Source: Betaproteobacteria bacterium (GTDB lineage: Bacteria > Pseudomonadota > Gammaproteobacteria > Burkholderiales > SG8-41). Taken from it: 63,132 bases of DNA. The translations under genes were made by a program, and so were the position numbers. The stretch lies in contig JAKFUS010000020.1 of assembly GCA_021732605.1 (NCBI GenBank), forward strand, positions 1 to 63,132, written 5' to 3'. Positions 42,303-50,732 of this stretch are shown piece after piece. The notes under the pieces are model-generated. The model was given only the letters and a program-made list of their open reading frames with translations. It ran no database searches and was not told the origin of the DNA. Position 1 is the first letter of the stretch; every line of letters starts with the position of its first letter.

Positions 42303-43571
42303 TTATTTTTTCTTCGGCGGCGCGCTGAACGCGCCCGCGGTCTTCAGCTTGCCGATCTGTTCGTCGTTGTAACCCAGCACCTCTTTCAGCACTTCATCGG
42401 TGTGTTCGCCGAGCAGCGGCGAGCGCTCAATGACCGCCGGGGAAGCCGACAGCTTGATCGGCATGCCGACGTTCCACCACTTGCCGCGCTGTGGATGGTC
42501 GAGCTCGACATACATGTCCCGGCCGCGGATATGTTCGTCATTGGCGAGATCCTCGGTGGACATGATCGGCCCGCAGGGCACATCCAGCGGATTGAGGATG
42601 GCCATGAATTCGCGCTTGGTGTATTTCTCCGCGAACTTGGTAATCAGGGTCCACATCAGTTGCTGGTTCTTGCGGCGTTCGCCGATGGTCGAAAATTGAG
42701 GGTCGGTGGCCAGACCCGGCATGCCGAGATCAGGTCCGATGCGTTTGGCAAGCGCATCCCACACCGCCTCCTGCACAACGATATACAACCAGTCGTTTGC
42801 GCCATGCGGCTTGCAGTGGATCGCGTTGCCGAGCTGGCCACCGCCGGAATCGTTGCCGGCGCGCGGTACTTCGCCCATGTTCTGGTAGGTCGGCACCGAA
42901 TACTCGGCCAGTGGCTGCCGGGTCAGCCGTTGATGGTCGCGCCATTTGACACGGCAGAGATTCATCACGCCATCCATCATCGCGACCTCGACATATTGCC
43001 CCTGCCCGGTGCGATTCGCCTGGTGCAATGCGGCCAGGAGGCCGATCGCCAGATGCAGCCCCGTGCCCGAGTCACCGATCTGCGCACCGGTGACAAACGG
43101 CGGGCTGTCCGGCATGCCGGTGGTGCTCATCGCGCCGCCCATCGCCTGCGCCACGTTTTCGTAGGCCTTGAACTCGGCGTACGGCCCGCTCGAACCAAAG
43201 CCCTTGATCGAGCCCATGACGATTTTCGGATTGATCTCGTGGATTTTTTCCCACGTAAATCCAAAACGATCCAGCACACCGGGACCGAAGTTCTCCATCA
43301 CGATGTCGCACTGCTTCAGCAAATCAACAAATACCGTCTTGCCTTCGGCCGATTTCATGTTGACCGTGATCGACCGCTTGTTGCAGTTGAGCATGGTGAA
43401 ATACAGGCTGTCCGCGTTCGGCACGTCGCGTAGCTGGCCGCGCGTAGCATCGCCCTGAGGCGGTTCGAACTTGATGACGTCGGCGCCCATCCACGCCAAC
43501 AGTTGCGAGCAGGTCGGGCCTGCCTGCACGTGGGTCATGTCGAGAATTCGAACACCTTTTAAAGCTTCCAT
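42303..43571 (-). CDS. frc: Formyl-CoA:oxalate CoA-transferase
   Basis: 422 residues from the ATG at 43571 (GGAG six bases upstream; an in-frame ATG at 43625 adds non-family residues). A class III CoA-transferase: VRILDMTHVQAGPTCSQLL, NADSLYFTMLNCNKRSITV, ENFGPGVLDRFGFTWE, GAQIGDSGTGLHLAIG with the catalytic Asp167, and LLGEHTDEVLKEVLG. It moves CoA from formyl-CoA to oxalate, giving oxalyl-CoA and formate. Some class III homologues prefer other acids, but the oxalyl-CoA decarboxylase gene nearby supports Frc. It is divergent from the CRP/FNR gene, with a TTGAC-N4-GTCAA box about 105 bases upstream. Confidence 0.92.
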   Translation of the reverse strand: MEALKGVRILDMTHVQAGPTCSQLLAWMGADVIKFEPPQGDATRGQLRDVPNADSLYFTMLNCNKRSITVNMKSAEGKTVFVDLLKQCDIVMENFGPGVLDRFGFTWEKIHEINPKIVMGSIKGFGSSGPYAEFKAYENVAQAMGGAMSTTGMPDSPPFVTGAQIGDSGTGLHLAIGLLAALHQANRTGQGQYVEVAMMDGVMNLCRVKWRDHQRLTRQPLAEYSVPTYQNMGEVPRAGNDSGGGQLGNAIHCKPHGANDWLYIVVQEAVWDALAKRIGPDLGMPGLATDPQFSTIGERRKNQQLMWTLITKFAEKYTKREFMAILNPLDVPCGPIMSTEDLANDEHIRGRDMYVELDHPQRGKWWNVGMPIKLSASPAVIERSPLLGEHTDEVLKEVLGYNDEQIGKLKTAGAFSAPPKKK

Positions 43572-43673
43572 GCTGATCTCCAAAAATTCTGCAGCAGATG
43601 AAAAACTGTCCGCAATATTTCCCATTGTATCTAGCGGGAGGGCGCACTATAGGTAATGCCCACCTCCCGGGCC

Positions 43674-43687
43674 TTGACCGGAGTCAA
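43674..43687. promoter_or_regulatory. CRP/FNR-type operator, frc-regulator intergenic
   Basis: TTGAC-CGGA-GTCAA, a perfect 5-bp inverted repeat with FNR-like spacing (TTGAT-N4-ATCAA). It is 103 bases upstream of the frc ATG and 165 upstream of the regulator ATG. Confidence 0.8.
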
Positions 43688-43759
43688 GATTCCATTCCAA
43701 TAATTTACTTAAATTAAACAAATAGTTATAAAATTCAAACACCTGCTTGCCGGCGTGCG

Positions 43760-43809
43760 TTTTACGTTCCTTTTTACGTTCCTCTCTTTATGTTCCTATT
43801 CTACGTTCC
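43760..43809 (+). repeat. Tandem TACGTTCC micro-repeat
   Basis: Four units ending in TACGTTCC, TACGTTCC, TATGTTCC and TACGTTCC, with unit starts at 43763, 43775, 43789 and 43802 (period 12-14), separated by T-rich linkers. It ends 42 bases before the regulator ATG. Confidence 0.8.
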
Positions 43810-43851
43810 GGCTTTCACTCCCATTAGCGTTCGCATTTTAATTCTCCACTC

Positions 43852-44460
43852 ATGACCCAGCTCGCGCTGCATCCCCAGTCCAAAGTCATCCGCCTGCAAT
43901 TGCGGCAAAACATGGTTTTGCAAAACCTGGGCGTGGCGCAGTGGAACGAGTTTGAGCCGTTGCTGGAAATCACCGACTATGCCAAGGGCGAAACGCTGGA
44001 ACTTCAGGGTACGCACGCGATGGAGCAGTATTTCATCATCGACGGCATTCTGAAACGCACCGTTTCCAATGCGCAGGGCAAGGAAATGATTCTGCGGTTT
44101 GCCGCGGAAAGCGACATCGACACCAGCTACGCCGCATGGCGTCTGAAGACCCCCATGCCGTATTCGATCCGTGCGGTCACTCGCGTGCGCGCAGCCAAGC
44201 TGTCAATGCTGCAGTGGGCTGCGTTCCTCGAACGACATGCCAAAATCAAGGCCGAGTTTGAGCTTGAAGTGATGAAGCTGATGAGCGAAGTCATGGCGCA
44301 CACCATTACCCTGCATCTGCTCAACGCCCCGGGACGGGTGCAACGCTTCATGCGCAAACACACCGAACTCGCCGAGCGTCTGCCGAAAAAGGAGTTGGCC
44401 TCCTACCTCAACCTGTCGCCGGAAACGCTGAGCCGCCTCAAGCGGCGCGGCAAGATTTAG
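43852..44460 (+). CDS. Cysteine-free CRP/FNR-family regulator
   Basis: 202 residues. A cyclic-nucleotide-type beta-roll sensor domain (about 20-125: ITDYAKGETLELQGTHAMEQY, FIIDGILKRTVSNAQGKEMIL) is followed by a dimer helix and a compact C-terminal helix-turn-helix (LPKKELASYLNLSPETLSRLKRRGKI, given as ELASYLNLSPETLSRLKRR). The recognition helix carries E-T-L-S-R, the E..SR motif by which FNR-type proteins read TTGAT/TTGAC half-sites. There is no cysteine at all, so an FNR iron-sulfur cluster is impossible, and the canonical cAMP cassette is not evident. It lies between frc and oxc and matches four TTGAC-N4-GTCAA boxes, so it is the likely oxalate-pathway regulator. Confidence 0.88.
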   Translation: MTQLALHPQSKVIRLQLRQNMVLQNLGVAQWNEFEPLLEITDYAKGETLELQGTHAMEQYFIIDGILKRTVSNAQGKEMILRFAAESDIDTSYAAWRLKTPMPYSIRAVTRVRAAKLSMLQWAAFLERHAKIKAEFELEVMKLMSEVMAHTITLHLLNAPGRVQRFMRKHTELAERLPKKELASYLNLSPETLSRLKRRGKI

Positions 44461-44544
44461 CGCGCCCTGCAGCAGGATTCGCGAGTACTTTTGATGCATC
44501 GCAATACCCGGTATGGGGAAGGCCATACTGGCCGAGGGCAAAAA

Positions 44545-44558
44545 TTGACCGGGGTCAA
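44545..44558. promoter_or_regulatory. CRP/FNR-type operator upstream of oxc
   Basis: TTGAC-CGGG-GTCAA, a perfect inverted repeat differing from the frc box only in the spacer, 220 bases upstream of the oxc ATG. Confidence 0.8.
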
Positions 44559-44680
44559 GAGTGCGGTCAGACGCTTTCCCCTATCATTCACCCGTTAAAT
44601 CAAAGCCATGTTTAGATGGTCTGGATCTGCCGCAAATCGAAGAGATTCGGCATTCGTTTCAGCCCTGCATACCTTCCGCG

Positions 44681-44741
44681 GCAACTACACCTCGCAACTA
44701 CACCTCGCAACTACACCTCATTAACACCTCATTAAAACGCC
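44681..44741 (+). repeat. 13-bp tandem repeat in the oxc leader
   Basis: GCAACTACACCTC occurs three times without a mismatch (44681, 44694 and 44707), followed by two 11-base variants ATTAACACCTC and ATTAAAACGCC. It ends 36 bases before the oxc ATG. Confidence 0.92.
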
Positions 44742-44777
44742 TGTTTAATTGACGGCAAGAAGACGAGACGGCTCAAC

Positions 44778-46514
44778 ATGACAACTGACACGCAAGCACA
44801 AGAACAGACCGACGGCTTCAATCTGGTGATCGATGCCCTCAAACTCAACGGCATCGATACGATTTTCGGTCTGCCCGGCATTCCCATTACCGACCTCACG
44901 CGCAAGATACAGGCTGCGGGCATGCGCATGATTTCCTTCCGCCATGAGCAGAACGCCGGCAATGCCGCCGCGATCGCCGGCTTCCTGACGCAAAAGCCCG
45001 GCATCTGCCTGACGGTGTCCGCTCCCGGTTTCCTCAATGGCTTGACCGCACTGACCAACGCCACCACCAACTGCTTCCCGATGATCCTGATCAGCGGCTC
45101 CAGCGAGCGCGAGATCGTCGATCTGCAGCAGGGTGACTACGAAGAGATGGACCAGCTCGCCATCGCCAAGCCGCTGTGCAAAGCCGCCTTCCGCGTACTC
45201 AACGCCGAGGACATCGGCATCGGCATCGCGCGCGCCATCCGCGCTGCGGTCTCCGGGCGTCCGGGCGGCGTCTACCTCGACTTGCCGGCCAAACTCTTTT
45301 CTCAAAGCATGGACGCTGCCGCCGGCAAAGCCTCGCTGATCAAGGTGGTTGATCCGGCGCCGCGCCAGATCCCGGCACCGGATGCGGTACAACGTGCGCT
45401 CAATTTGCTGAAGACCGCCAAGCGTCCGCTGATCGTGCTCGGCAAAGGCGCCGCCTATGCCCAGGCCGACGCCGACATCCGCGCCCTGGTCGAAAAAACC
45501 GGCATCCCCTATCTGCCGATGTCCATGGCCAAAGGCCTGCTGCCGGACAACCATAAACAGTCCGCAGCCGCAGCACGCTCCTATGTGCTGCCCGAAGCGG
45601 ACGTCGTGGTGCTGATCGGCGCGCGGCTGAACTGGCTGCTGTCGCACGGCAAGGGCAAGACCTGGGGTGGCAAGGATCACAAGGCTTGGGGCAGCCAGAA
45701 GTATGTCCAGATCGATATTTCGCCGCAGGAGGCGGACAGCAATGTGCGCATTGATGCGCCGGTGGTCGGTGACATCGGCTCCTGCGTGTCAGCCATGCTG
45801 GGGGCCATCAACGCCGCGGGCGCCGGCTGGCCGCAGCCGTCCGCGGACTGGCTCGGCGCCATCGACGAACGCAAGACCAAGAACATCGCCAAAATGGCAG
45901 AAACACTGGCGAAGAATCCTTCGCCGATGAATTTCCACAGCGCGCTGAACGTGATGCGCGACGTCATCAAGGCCAACCCGGACGCCATGCTGGTCAACGA
46001 AGGCGCCAACGCGCTGGACTTCACGCGCAGCATTGTCGACATGTACAGGCCGCGCAAACGCCTCGACGTCGGCACCTGGGGCGTGATGGGCATCGGCATG
46101 GGCTTTGCGGTCGCAGCCGCCGTAGTCAGCGGCCAGCCGGTGATCGCGGTGGAAGGCGACAGTGCCTTCGGTTTCTCCGGCATGGAGGTCGAGACCATCT
46201 GCCGCTACAACCTGCCGGTATGCGTGGTGGTAATGAACAACAATGGTGTCTACAAGGGCACCGATGTCAACCCGACCGGCGGCCCCGATGTGGCGCCCAC
46301 GGTGTTTGTCAAAGGCGCGCGTTACGACAAAATGATGGAAGCCTTCGGCGGCGTGGGCGTGCATGCCACGACCCCGGCGGAATTGCGCAAGGCAGTGGAA
46401 GAAGCCGTGCGTTCGCGCAAACCCACGCTGATCAATGCGGTCATCGATGAAACCGCGGGCACCGAAAGCGGCCGCATCACCAGCTTGAATCCGACGGCGG
46501 CAAAAAAGAAATAA
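44778..46514 (+). CDS. oxc: Oxalyl-CoA decarboxylase
   Basis: 578 residues, a thiamin-diphosphate enzyme. The pyrimidine domain holds the catalytic Glu in [17 protein letters not shown] and an oxalyl-CoA-type segment [20 protein letters not shown]. The ThDP-binding motif is [19 protein letters not shown]...[11 protein letters not shown]. Length and motifs match Oxc of oxalotrophs. It converts oxalyl-CoA to formyl-CoA and CO2, closing the cycle with Frc. A strong terminator follows. Confidence 0.94.
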   Translation: MTTDTQAQEQTDGFNLVIDALKLNGIDTIFGLPGIPITDLTRKIQAAGMRMISFRHEQNAGNAAAIAGFLTQKPGICLTVSAPGFLNGLTALTNATTNCFPMILISGSSEREIVDLQQGDYEEMDQLAIAKPLCKAAFRVLNAEDIGIGIARAIRAAVSGRPGGVYLDLPAKLFSQSMDAAAGKASLIKVVDPAPRQIPAPDAVQRALNLLKTAKRPLIVLGKGAAYAQADADIRALVEKTGIPYLPMSMAKGLLPDNHKQSAAAARSYVLPEADVVVLIGARLNWLLSHGKGKTWGGKDHKAWGSQKYVQIDISPQEADSNVRIDAPVVGDIGSCVSAMLGAINAAGAGWPQPSADWLGAIDERKTKNIAKMAETLAKNPSPMNFHSALNVMRDVIKANPDAMLVNEGANALDFTRSIVDMYRPRKRLDVGTWGVMGIGMGFAVAAAVVSGQPVIAVEGDSAFGFSGMEVETICRYNLPVCVVVMNNNGVYKGTDVNPTGGPDVAPTVFVKGARYDKMMEAFGGVGVHATTPAELRKAVEEAVRSRKPTLINAVIDETAGTESGRITSLNPTAAKKK

Positions 46515-46530
46515 AACAAGGCAACAAAAA

Positions 46531-46567
46531 AATCCGGCCCGGGCAGTTTTTCCGGGCCGGATTTTTT
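46531..46567 (+). terminator. Terminator of oxc
   Basis: A 12-bp perfect stem (AATCCGGCCCGG / CCGGGCCGGATT) with a 9-nt loop and a T-run, 17 bases after the oxc stop. Confidence 0.95.
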
Positions 46568-46577
46568 TATCGTTGCG

Positions 46578-46682
46578 CTTCAGTTGCGGGAAGCATCAAC
46601 CTGCGTTTTGAACTTGGGCTGCGGCAAGCATCATCCTGCACGTCGCCCTCAAGCCGCGAGAAGCTTCAACTCGCATTCCTCA
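46578..46682. repeat. Three 35-bp imperfect repeats overlapping the tctA end
   Basis: Units start at 46578, 46613 and 46648, exactly 35 bases apart. Each has the core CTTCAG-TTGCGGGAAGC-TCAACCTGC with substitutions. The last unit overlaps the final codons and stop of tctA (46666), so the tctA C-terminus may have been shaped by repeat turnover. Confidence 0.8.
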
Positions 46683-48162
46683 TTCTTGCCTTCAGCTTGC
46701 CAATCAAGGGCCAGAACAGCATCAGCAATCCCAGCGCCATGATGCTGCCGACCAGTCCGTTGGAGAAAAACACCCGCACGTCACCCTGCGAGATCAGCAT
46801 TGACTGACGGAAAGCATCCTCGGCCTGGTCACCCAGCACCAGGGCCAGCACCAGCGGCGCCATCGGGTAGGACAGTTTCTTGAAGGCGTAACCCATGACA
46901 CCGAACAGCAGCATGAACCAGATGTCCAGCATCGCGTTATTCACCGTGAAAGCGCCGATGGCGCAGATCACGATGATCACCGGCGCCACGATCGAGAACG
47001 GGATGCGCAGGATTGCGGCGAACAGCGGCACGCAGGTCAGCACGATGATCAGTCCGACGATGTTGCCCAGATACATGCTGGCAATCAGGCCCCAGACAAA
47101 ATCCTTCTGCTCGACAAACAGCAGCGGCCCCGGCTGCAGGCCCCAGATCAGCAGCCCGCCCAGCAGCACCGCAGCCGTCGGCGACCCGGGGATGCCCAGC
47201 GACAGCATCGGCAGCAGGGCCGCCGTGCCCGCAGCATGGGCGGCAGTCTCCGGCGCGATGATGCCTTCGGGCATGCCGGTGCCGAACTTGGCGCCGTCCG
47301 GGGACATGCGCTTGGCGATGCCGTAGCTCATGAAAGAAGCCGGCGTCGCCCCACCCGGCGTAATGCCCATCCAGCAGCCGATGATGCAGCTGCGCAGCGA
47401 AGTCAGCCAGTATTTCGGCAGCTTTTTCCAGGTATCAATGACAATCCGCATATCGATCTTGGCGGCGCGGCCCTGGAACGACAGCCCCTCTTCCATCGAC
47501 AACAGGATCTCTCCGATGCCAAACAAGCCGATCACCGCGATCAGGAAGTCGAAACCGCGCATCAGTTCGTGCCAGCCGAAGATCAGCCGCAACTGCCCGG
47601 TCACCGTATCGATGCCGACCGCAGCCAGCGCGAATCCGAGCATCATCGCAGCGACAATTTTAAATGGCGGTTCCTTGCCCATGCCGATAAAGCTGCAGAA
47701 GGTCAGGAAAAACACCGAGAAAAACTCCGGCGGCCCGAATTTCAATGCAAATTTCGCCACCAGCGGCGCGAGGAAAGTGATCATCACCACAGCAAAAAAC
47801 GCGCCGATGAACGAAGACGTGAACGCCGTAGTCAGGGCCTCGCCTGCCTTGCCCTGCTGCGCCATCGGGTAACCGTCGAAGGTGGTCGCCACCGACCAGG
47901 GCTCGCCCGGAATATTGAACAGGATGGAGGTGATGGCACCGCCGAACAGCGCGCCCCAGTAAATGCAGGACAGCATGATCACCGCCGAGGTCGGCGGCAT
48001 CGTAAATGTCAGCGGCAGCAGAATCGCGATACCGTTGGCCCCGCCCAGTCCGGGCAATACGCCGATCAGTACACCCAGGACGATGCCGATGACCATCAAC
48101 ATCAGGTTGAACGGCGTCAGCGCAACGGAGAAGCCGTGAAATAGGGCGTTGATTTCTTCCAA
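46666..48162 (-). CDS. tctA: TctA, large membrane subunit of tripartite tricarboxylate transporter
   Basis: 498 residues with about eleven membrane segments, starting at a TTG with AGGAG eight bases upstream. TctA motifs: GVLIGVLPGLGGANGIAILLPL, LSCIYWGALFGGAITSILFNIPGE, GIGEILLSMEEG, GCWMGITPGGATPASFMSYG and PEGIIAPETAAHAAGTAALLPM (split as PEGIIAPETAAHAAG). It is the secondary-active channel part of TTT systems that import di- and tricarboxylates. The operon runs tctC-tctB-tctA, and the upstream CRP/FNR box suggests oxalate or a related acid as substrate. Confidence 0.93.
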   Translation of the reverse strand: MEEINALFHGFSVALTPFNLMLMVIGIVLGVLIGVLPGLGGANGIAILLPLTFTMPPTSAVIMLSCIYWGALFGGAITSILFNIPGEPWSVATTFDGYPMAQQGKAGEALTTAFTSSFIGAFFAVVMITFLAPLVAKFALKFGPPEFFSVFFLTFCSFIGMGKEPPFKIVAAMMLGFALAAVGIDTVTGQLRLIFGWHELMRGFDFLIAVIGLFGIGEILLSMEEGLSFQGRAAKIDMRIVIDTWKKLPKYWLTSLRSCIIGCWMGITPGGATPASFMSYGIAKRMSPDGAKFGTGMPEGIIAPETAAHAAGTAALLPMLSLGIPGSPTAAVLLGGLLIWGLQPGPLLFVEQKDFVWGLIASMYLGNIVGLIIVLTCVPLFAAILRIPFSIVAPVIIVICAIGAFTVNNAMLDIWFMLLFGVMGYAFKKLSYPMAPLVLALVLGDQAEDAFRQSMLISQGDVRVFFSNGLVGSIMALGLLMLFWPLIGKLKARMRNAS

Positions 48163-48189
48163 GTCGCCTGCTCCTCTAAATCAATATGG

Positions 48190-48714
48190 TCAGTAACCGA
48201 TGAAGCTCAGGGGATTGAAAGCGCCCTTGAACAGCGGCACCTTGAACCATACTTCGAACATCATGAAAGTAGCGACGCTGACGGCGATGCCGAGCAGTAC
48301 GCTTTTGATCAAGGTGTATTTGCCCAGCCAGACCATGAAAAAAGCAATATAGGCCACTGACGCGACATAAATGCCGATCATCTGAATGCCAAATACAAAA
48401 AACGCGGCCGGCACCAGCACCGACATCACCAGCTTCAACTGCTCCCACTCGACGAACACCTTGTGTTCGCCACGCGACTTGCCGAACAGCACCTGGCCCA
48501 GGGTCCCCAGGCTGGCAATACAAATGATTACGGCGATGTAAAACGGGAAATATCCGGCTTCGGGACCGTCCGACGCCCAGCGAAACCCGAGGCGGACGCT
48601 GTCATACATGACCAGGGAGCCCAGAATCAGCAGAAATACGGCAACAACGATCTCTGCAGTCCGCACCGAGATGCCGGAGGGCGCTGCTTCACCGGAAACC
48701 TGTTTATCTTCCAT
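48190..48714 (-). CDS. tctB: TctB, small membrane subunit of tripartite tricarboxylate transporter
   Basis: 174 residues from the ATG at 48714 (a TTG three codons earlier is also possible). Four membrane segments (IVVAVFLLILGSLVMYDSV, GYFPFYIAVIICIASLGTL, and two near the C-terminus with a FGIQMIGIYVASVAYIAFFM stretch). The length and four-helix layout match TctB. It follows tctC after a hairpin-containing gap and precedes tctA by 27 bases. Confidence 0.88.
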   Translation of the reverse strand: MEDKQVSGEAAPSGISVRTAEIVVAVFLLILGSLVMYDSVRLGFRWASDGPEAGYFPFYIAVIICIASLGTLGQVLFGKSRGEHKVFVEWEQLKLVMSVLVPAAFFVFGIQMIGIYVASVAYIAFFMVWLGKYTLIKSVLLGIAVSVATFMMFEVWFKVPLFKGAFNPLSFIGY

Positions 48715-48772
48715 GCGATTCAACCCAGTGCTTTAAGAAAAACCTGAAGTCATCCCCGAGGGATGCAAAGTT

Positions 48773-48800
48773 CCGGCGGACCGCTAAGGTGGCCCGCCGG
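48773..48800 (-). terminator. Intercistronic hairpin between tctC and tctB
   Basis: CCGGCGG at 48773-48779 pairs with CCGCCGG at 48794-48800 around a partly paired loop; no T-run follows. Such hairpins often protect the upstream message, here tctC, and lower expression of the membrane subunits. Confidence 0.55.
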
Positions 48801-48816
48801 GATACACGATCAACGA

Positions 48817-49827
48817 TCAGGGTTTGGCGAGGAAACCGGCTTCCTTCATCAGGTCGCGGTGCAGCGCTTCCGCCTTGGCCACCCAGTCGGCATAGGATTT
48901 GCCGGTCATGTAGGTTTGGTTAAATGCGCCGTCTTCCATGAATTTTTTCCATTCCGGAGTCGCACGCACCTTGTTGAACAGATCAACATAAAACGCAACC
49001 ACGTCCGGCGCCACGCCGGCCGGCATGAAAATGCCGCGCAGCATCACGTATTCCATCGGAACTCCGGATTCCTTGCAGGTCGGAATGTCGTTCCAGGACT
49101 GGGTTGCGGTGACCTTGTCTTTATACGGCATGCGCTGATCGTCAAACACACACAAGGCGCGCAGTGCCCCGGCGCGCCACTGCGCCACTGCTTCGATCGG
49201 ATTGTTGACACTCGAGTTGATGTGTTTGCCGACCAGCTGCGTTGCCACTGCACCGCCGCCCTTGAAAGGGATGTAGGTGAACTTGACGCCTGCCGCCTTT
49301 TCAATGGCCACGGTAATGATCTGGTCTTCCTGCTTGGAACCGGTGCCGCCCATCTTGAAGGTGTTCGGGCCACCCTTTTTCACCGCGTCCAGATATTCCC
49401 TGGCTGTTTTGTAGGGATCTTCCGCATTCACCCACAGCACGAAGTTGTCCAGTGACAGCATCGCAACCGGCGTCAGCTCTTTCCAGTTGAAAGGCACACC
49501 GGTGGCCATCGGCGTCGTGAACAGGTTCGACAGTGTAATGATGATCTTGTGCGGATCGCCCTTTGCGGCCTTCACCTCGAGGAAACCTTCGGCACCGGCA
49601 CCACCCGATTTGTTGACGGGAATGAGTGCCTGCTTCATCAGGTTGTGCTTGGCAACAATGCCCTGAATCAGGCGTGCCATCTGGTCGGCACCGCCACCGG
49701 TTCCGGCGGGAATCACGAATTCAACCGGTTTGGTCGGCTCCCAGGCTGCGACAGGGCCGGATACGGTCACCAGTCCGCAGACTGCGAGCGACAGCAGACC
49801 ACGCGACAATACTCGTTGGATATCCAT
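48817..49827 (-). CDS. tctC: TctC-type periplasmic substrate-binding protein
   Basis: 336 residues from the ATG at 49827, which has GAGGAGGAG upstream; an ATG at 49932 would add a non-signal extension. Signal peptide: VLSRGLLSLAVCGLVTVSGPVAAW. Bug/TctC-family landmarks: PVEFVIPAGTGGGADQMARLIQ, NKSGGAGAEGFLEVKAAKGD, FTYIPFKGGGAVATQLVGKHIN and YKTAREYLDAVKKGG-type lobe segments. It delivers a carboxylate to TctAB. The upstream operator ties it to the oxalate genes. Confidence 0.92.
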   Translation of the reverse strand: MDIQRVLSRGLLSLAVCGLVTVSGPVAAWEPTKPVEFVIPAGTGGGADQMARLIQGIVAKHNLMKQALIPVNKSGGAGAEGFLEVKAAKGDPHKIIITLSNLFTTPMATGVPFNWKELTPVAMLSLDNFVLWVNAEDPYKTAREYLDAVKKGGPNTFKMGGTGSKQEDQIITVAIEKAAGVKFTYIPFKGGGAVATQLVGKHINSSVNNPIEAVAQWRAGALRALCVFDDQRMPYKDKVTATQSWNDIPTCKESGVPMEYVMLRGIFMPAGVAPDVVAFYVDLFNKVRATPEWKKFMEDGAFNQTYMTGKSYADWVAKAEALHRDLMKEAGFLAKP

Positions 49828-49949
49828 GTAATGCTCCTCCTCGTTAATGGAACGACGGGTGCTGAGTTTTATCTGCGGCAATTGCCGCAGCTCAACCTTA
49901 TTGGAACGTCGTAGCGTCCCATTCTTTCGCATTTGCCGCCGCGAAAGAA

Positions 49950-49963
49950 TTGACCAAAATCAA
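49950..49963. promoter_or_regulatory. CRP/FNR-type operator upstream of tctC
   Basis: TTGAC-CAAA-ATCAA, one mismatch from the other boxes and closest of the four to the FNR consensus. It is 123 bases upstream of the tctC ATG. A further TTGAT half-site lies a few bases away. Confidence 0.7.
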
Positions 49964-50105
49964 GAATCAAGTATATCCACGGCCGCATGGAGTGTCATAG
50001 AGGCTGCGCTGCCGTTTCAGTTGCGAACCTGATCGGGACGCAAGGCGGTTCACTGTTTGCGCTCGCGGGGACGGGTGCCGTCAGCGGTGACGGGGAATAA
50101 AATAT

Positions 50106-50118
50106 CAATAAAAACAAT
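50106..50118. repeat. CAATAAAAACAAT element, copy 2
   Basis: Exact 13-base copy in the AT-rich patch between tctC and the stress-protein gene. The context ATCAATAAAAACAATA is shared with the copy at 53862. Confidence 0.5.
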
Positions 50119-50245
50119 AATTTACGGATCTCACCCGAGAGGGCGGTGGCAGTCAGTTCCGGCATCACGGCGCAATCGTCCAAGCGGTAACGCCCGCATC
50201 AGCGCAGCGCTCGCAGAGAGCCCGGGCTGCGGCCTGGGGCAGTCA

Positions 50246-50274
50246 ATATGCGCCGTGGCCCCCACGGCGCATAT
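50246..50274 (-). terminator. Hairpin after the usp gene
   Basis: A perfect 13-bp stem (ATATGCGCCGTGG / CCACGGCGCATAT) with a 3-nt loop, 22 bases after the usp stop. There is no T-run, so it is either a weak terminator or a message-end stabiliser. Confidence 0.6.
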
Positions 50275-50295
50275 CAGGACAGCACATCGCCCCTC

Positions 50296-50724
50296 TTACT
50301 TGACCACAGTCACCGGAACAGTCGTCAGGTAAAGAACCTTGGTCGCGATGGAACCGAGCACCAGGCCGCCCACCGAACCCAGGCCCCGGCTTCCCATCAT
50401 GATCTGGTCACAAGCCTTGGTTTTCGCATACTCAACAATCACTTCGGCAGGTTCGCCAACGCCGATGTGGTGGGTGTAGGCCATTCGCGCAGCATCGAGA
50501 CGCTCGCGGGCCAGCTTCAGAGCCGCAGTACCTTCCTCACGGTAATATTCATTCAGCGATTCATTGCTGATGAACATCTTTACGTTGACACCGGCAATCG
50601 GCATTTGCACATGGAGCAAATGTACTTCGACGGGGGCCTTGAAGGCGCTGCCGGTTTTAACCAGAAATTCAATCACCCGTCCGGAGGTCTCCGATCCGTC
50701 GACAGCAACCAGTATTTTAGGCAT
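50296..50724 (-). CDS. Universal stress protein (UspA family)
   Basis: 142 residues from the ATG at 50724; a longer open frame upstream overlaps terC and has no family sequence. Motifs: MPKILVAVDGSETSGRVIEF at the start and the ATP-binding GSRGLGSVGGLVLGSIATKV (G-2X-G-9X-G-S/T), so it is the ATP-binding UspA type. It is eight bases downstream of terC and shares its transcript. The role in this operon is unknown. Confidence 0.88.
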   Translation of the reverse strand: MPKILVAVDGSETSGRVIEFLVKTGSAFKAPVEVHLLHVQMPIAGVNVKMFISNESLNEYYREEGTAALKLARERLDAARMAYTHHIGVGEPAEVIVEYAKTKACDQIMMGSRGLGSVGGLVLGSIATKVLYLTTVPVTVVK

Positions 50725-50732
50725 TTTCTTTC

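Larger units (their letters stand above)
43572..43851. other. Divergent control region between frc and the CRP/FNR gene
   Basis: 280 bases with the palindrome at 43674-43687, an AT-rich stretch (43690-43740) suited to promoters in either direction, and a tandem TACGTTCC repeat (43760-43809) just upstream of the regulator gene. No small gene is seen. Confidence 0.7.
44461..44777 (+). other. Leader region of oxc
   Basis: 317 bases without a gene. It contains a CRP/FNR-type box (44545-44558) and a 13-bp tandem repeat (44681-44741). The repeat would be in or near the oxc leader; no ribosome site stronger than GAGACGG is seen before the ATG. Confidence 0.65.
49828..50295. other. Gap between tctC and the stress-protein gene
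   Basis: 468 bases with no supported gene. Contents: the tctC ribosome site, a CRP/FNR-type box (49950-49963), a CAATAAAAACAAT element in an AT-rich patch (50095-50125), and a GC-rich perfect hairpin (50246-50274). The short open frames here lack ribosome sites and family likeness. Confidence 0.6.

Noticed and set aside
49995-50183. Short frames in the tctC-usp gap
   Set aside because: No ribosome sites, no family likeness, and they cross the AT-rich patch and operator.
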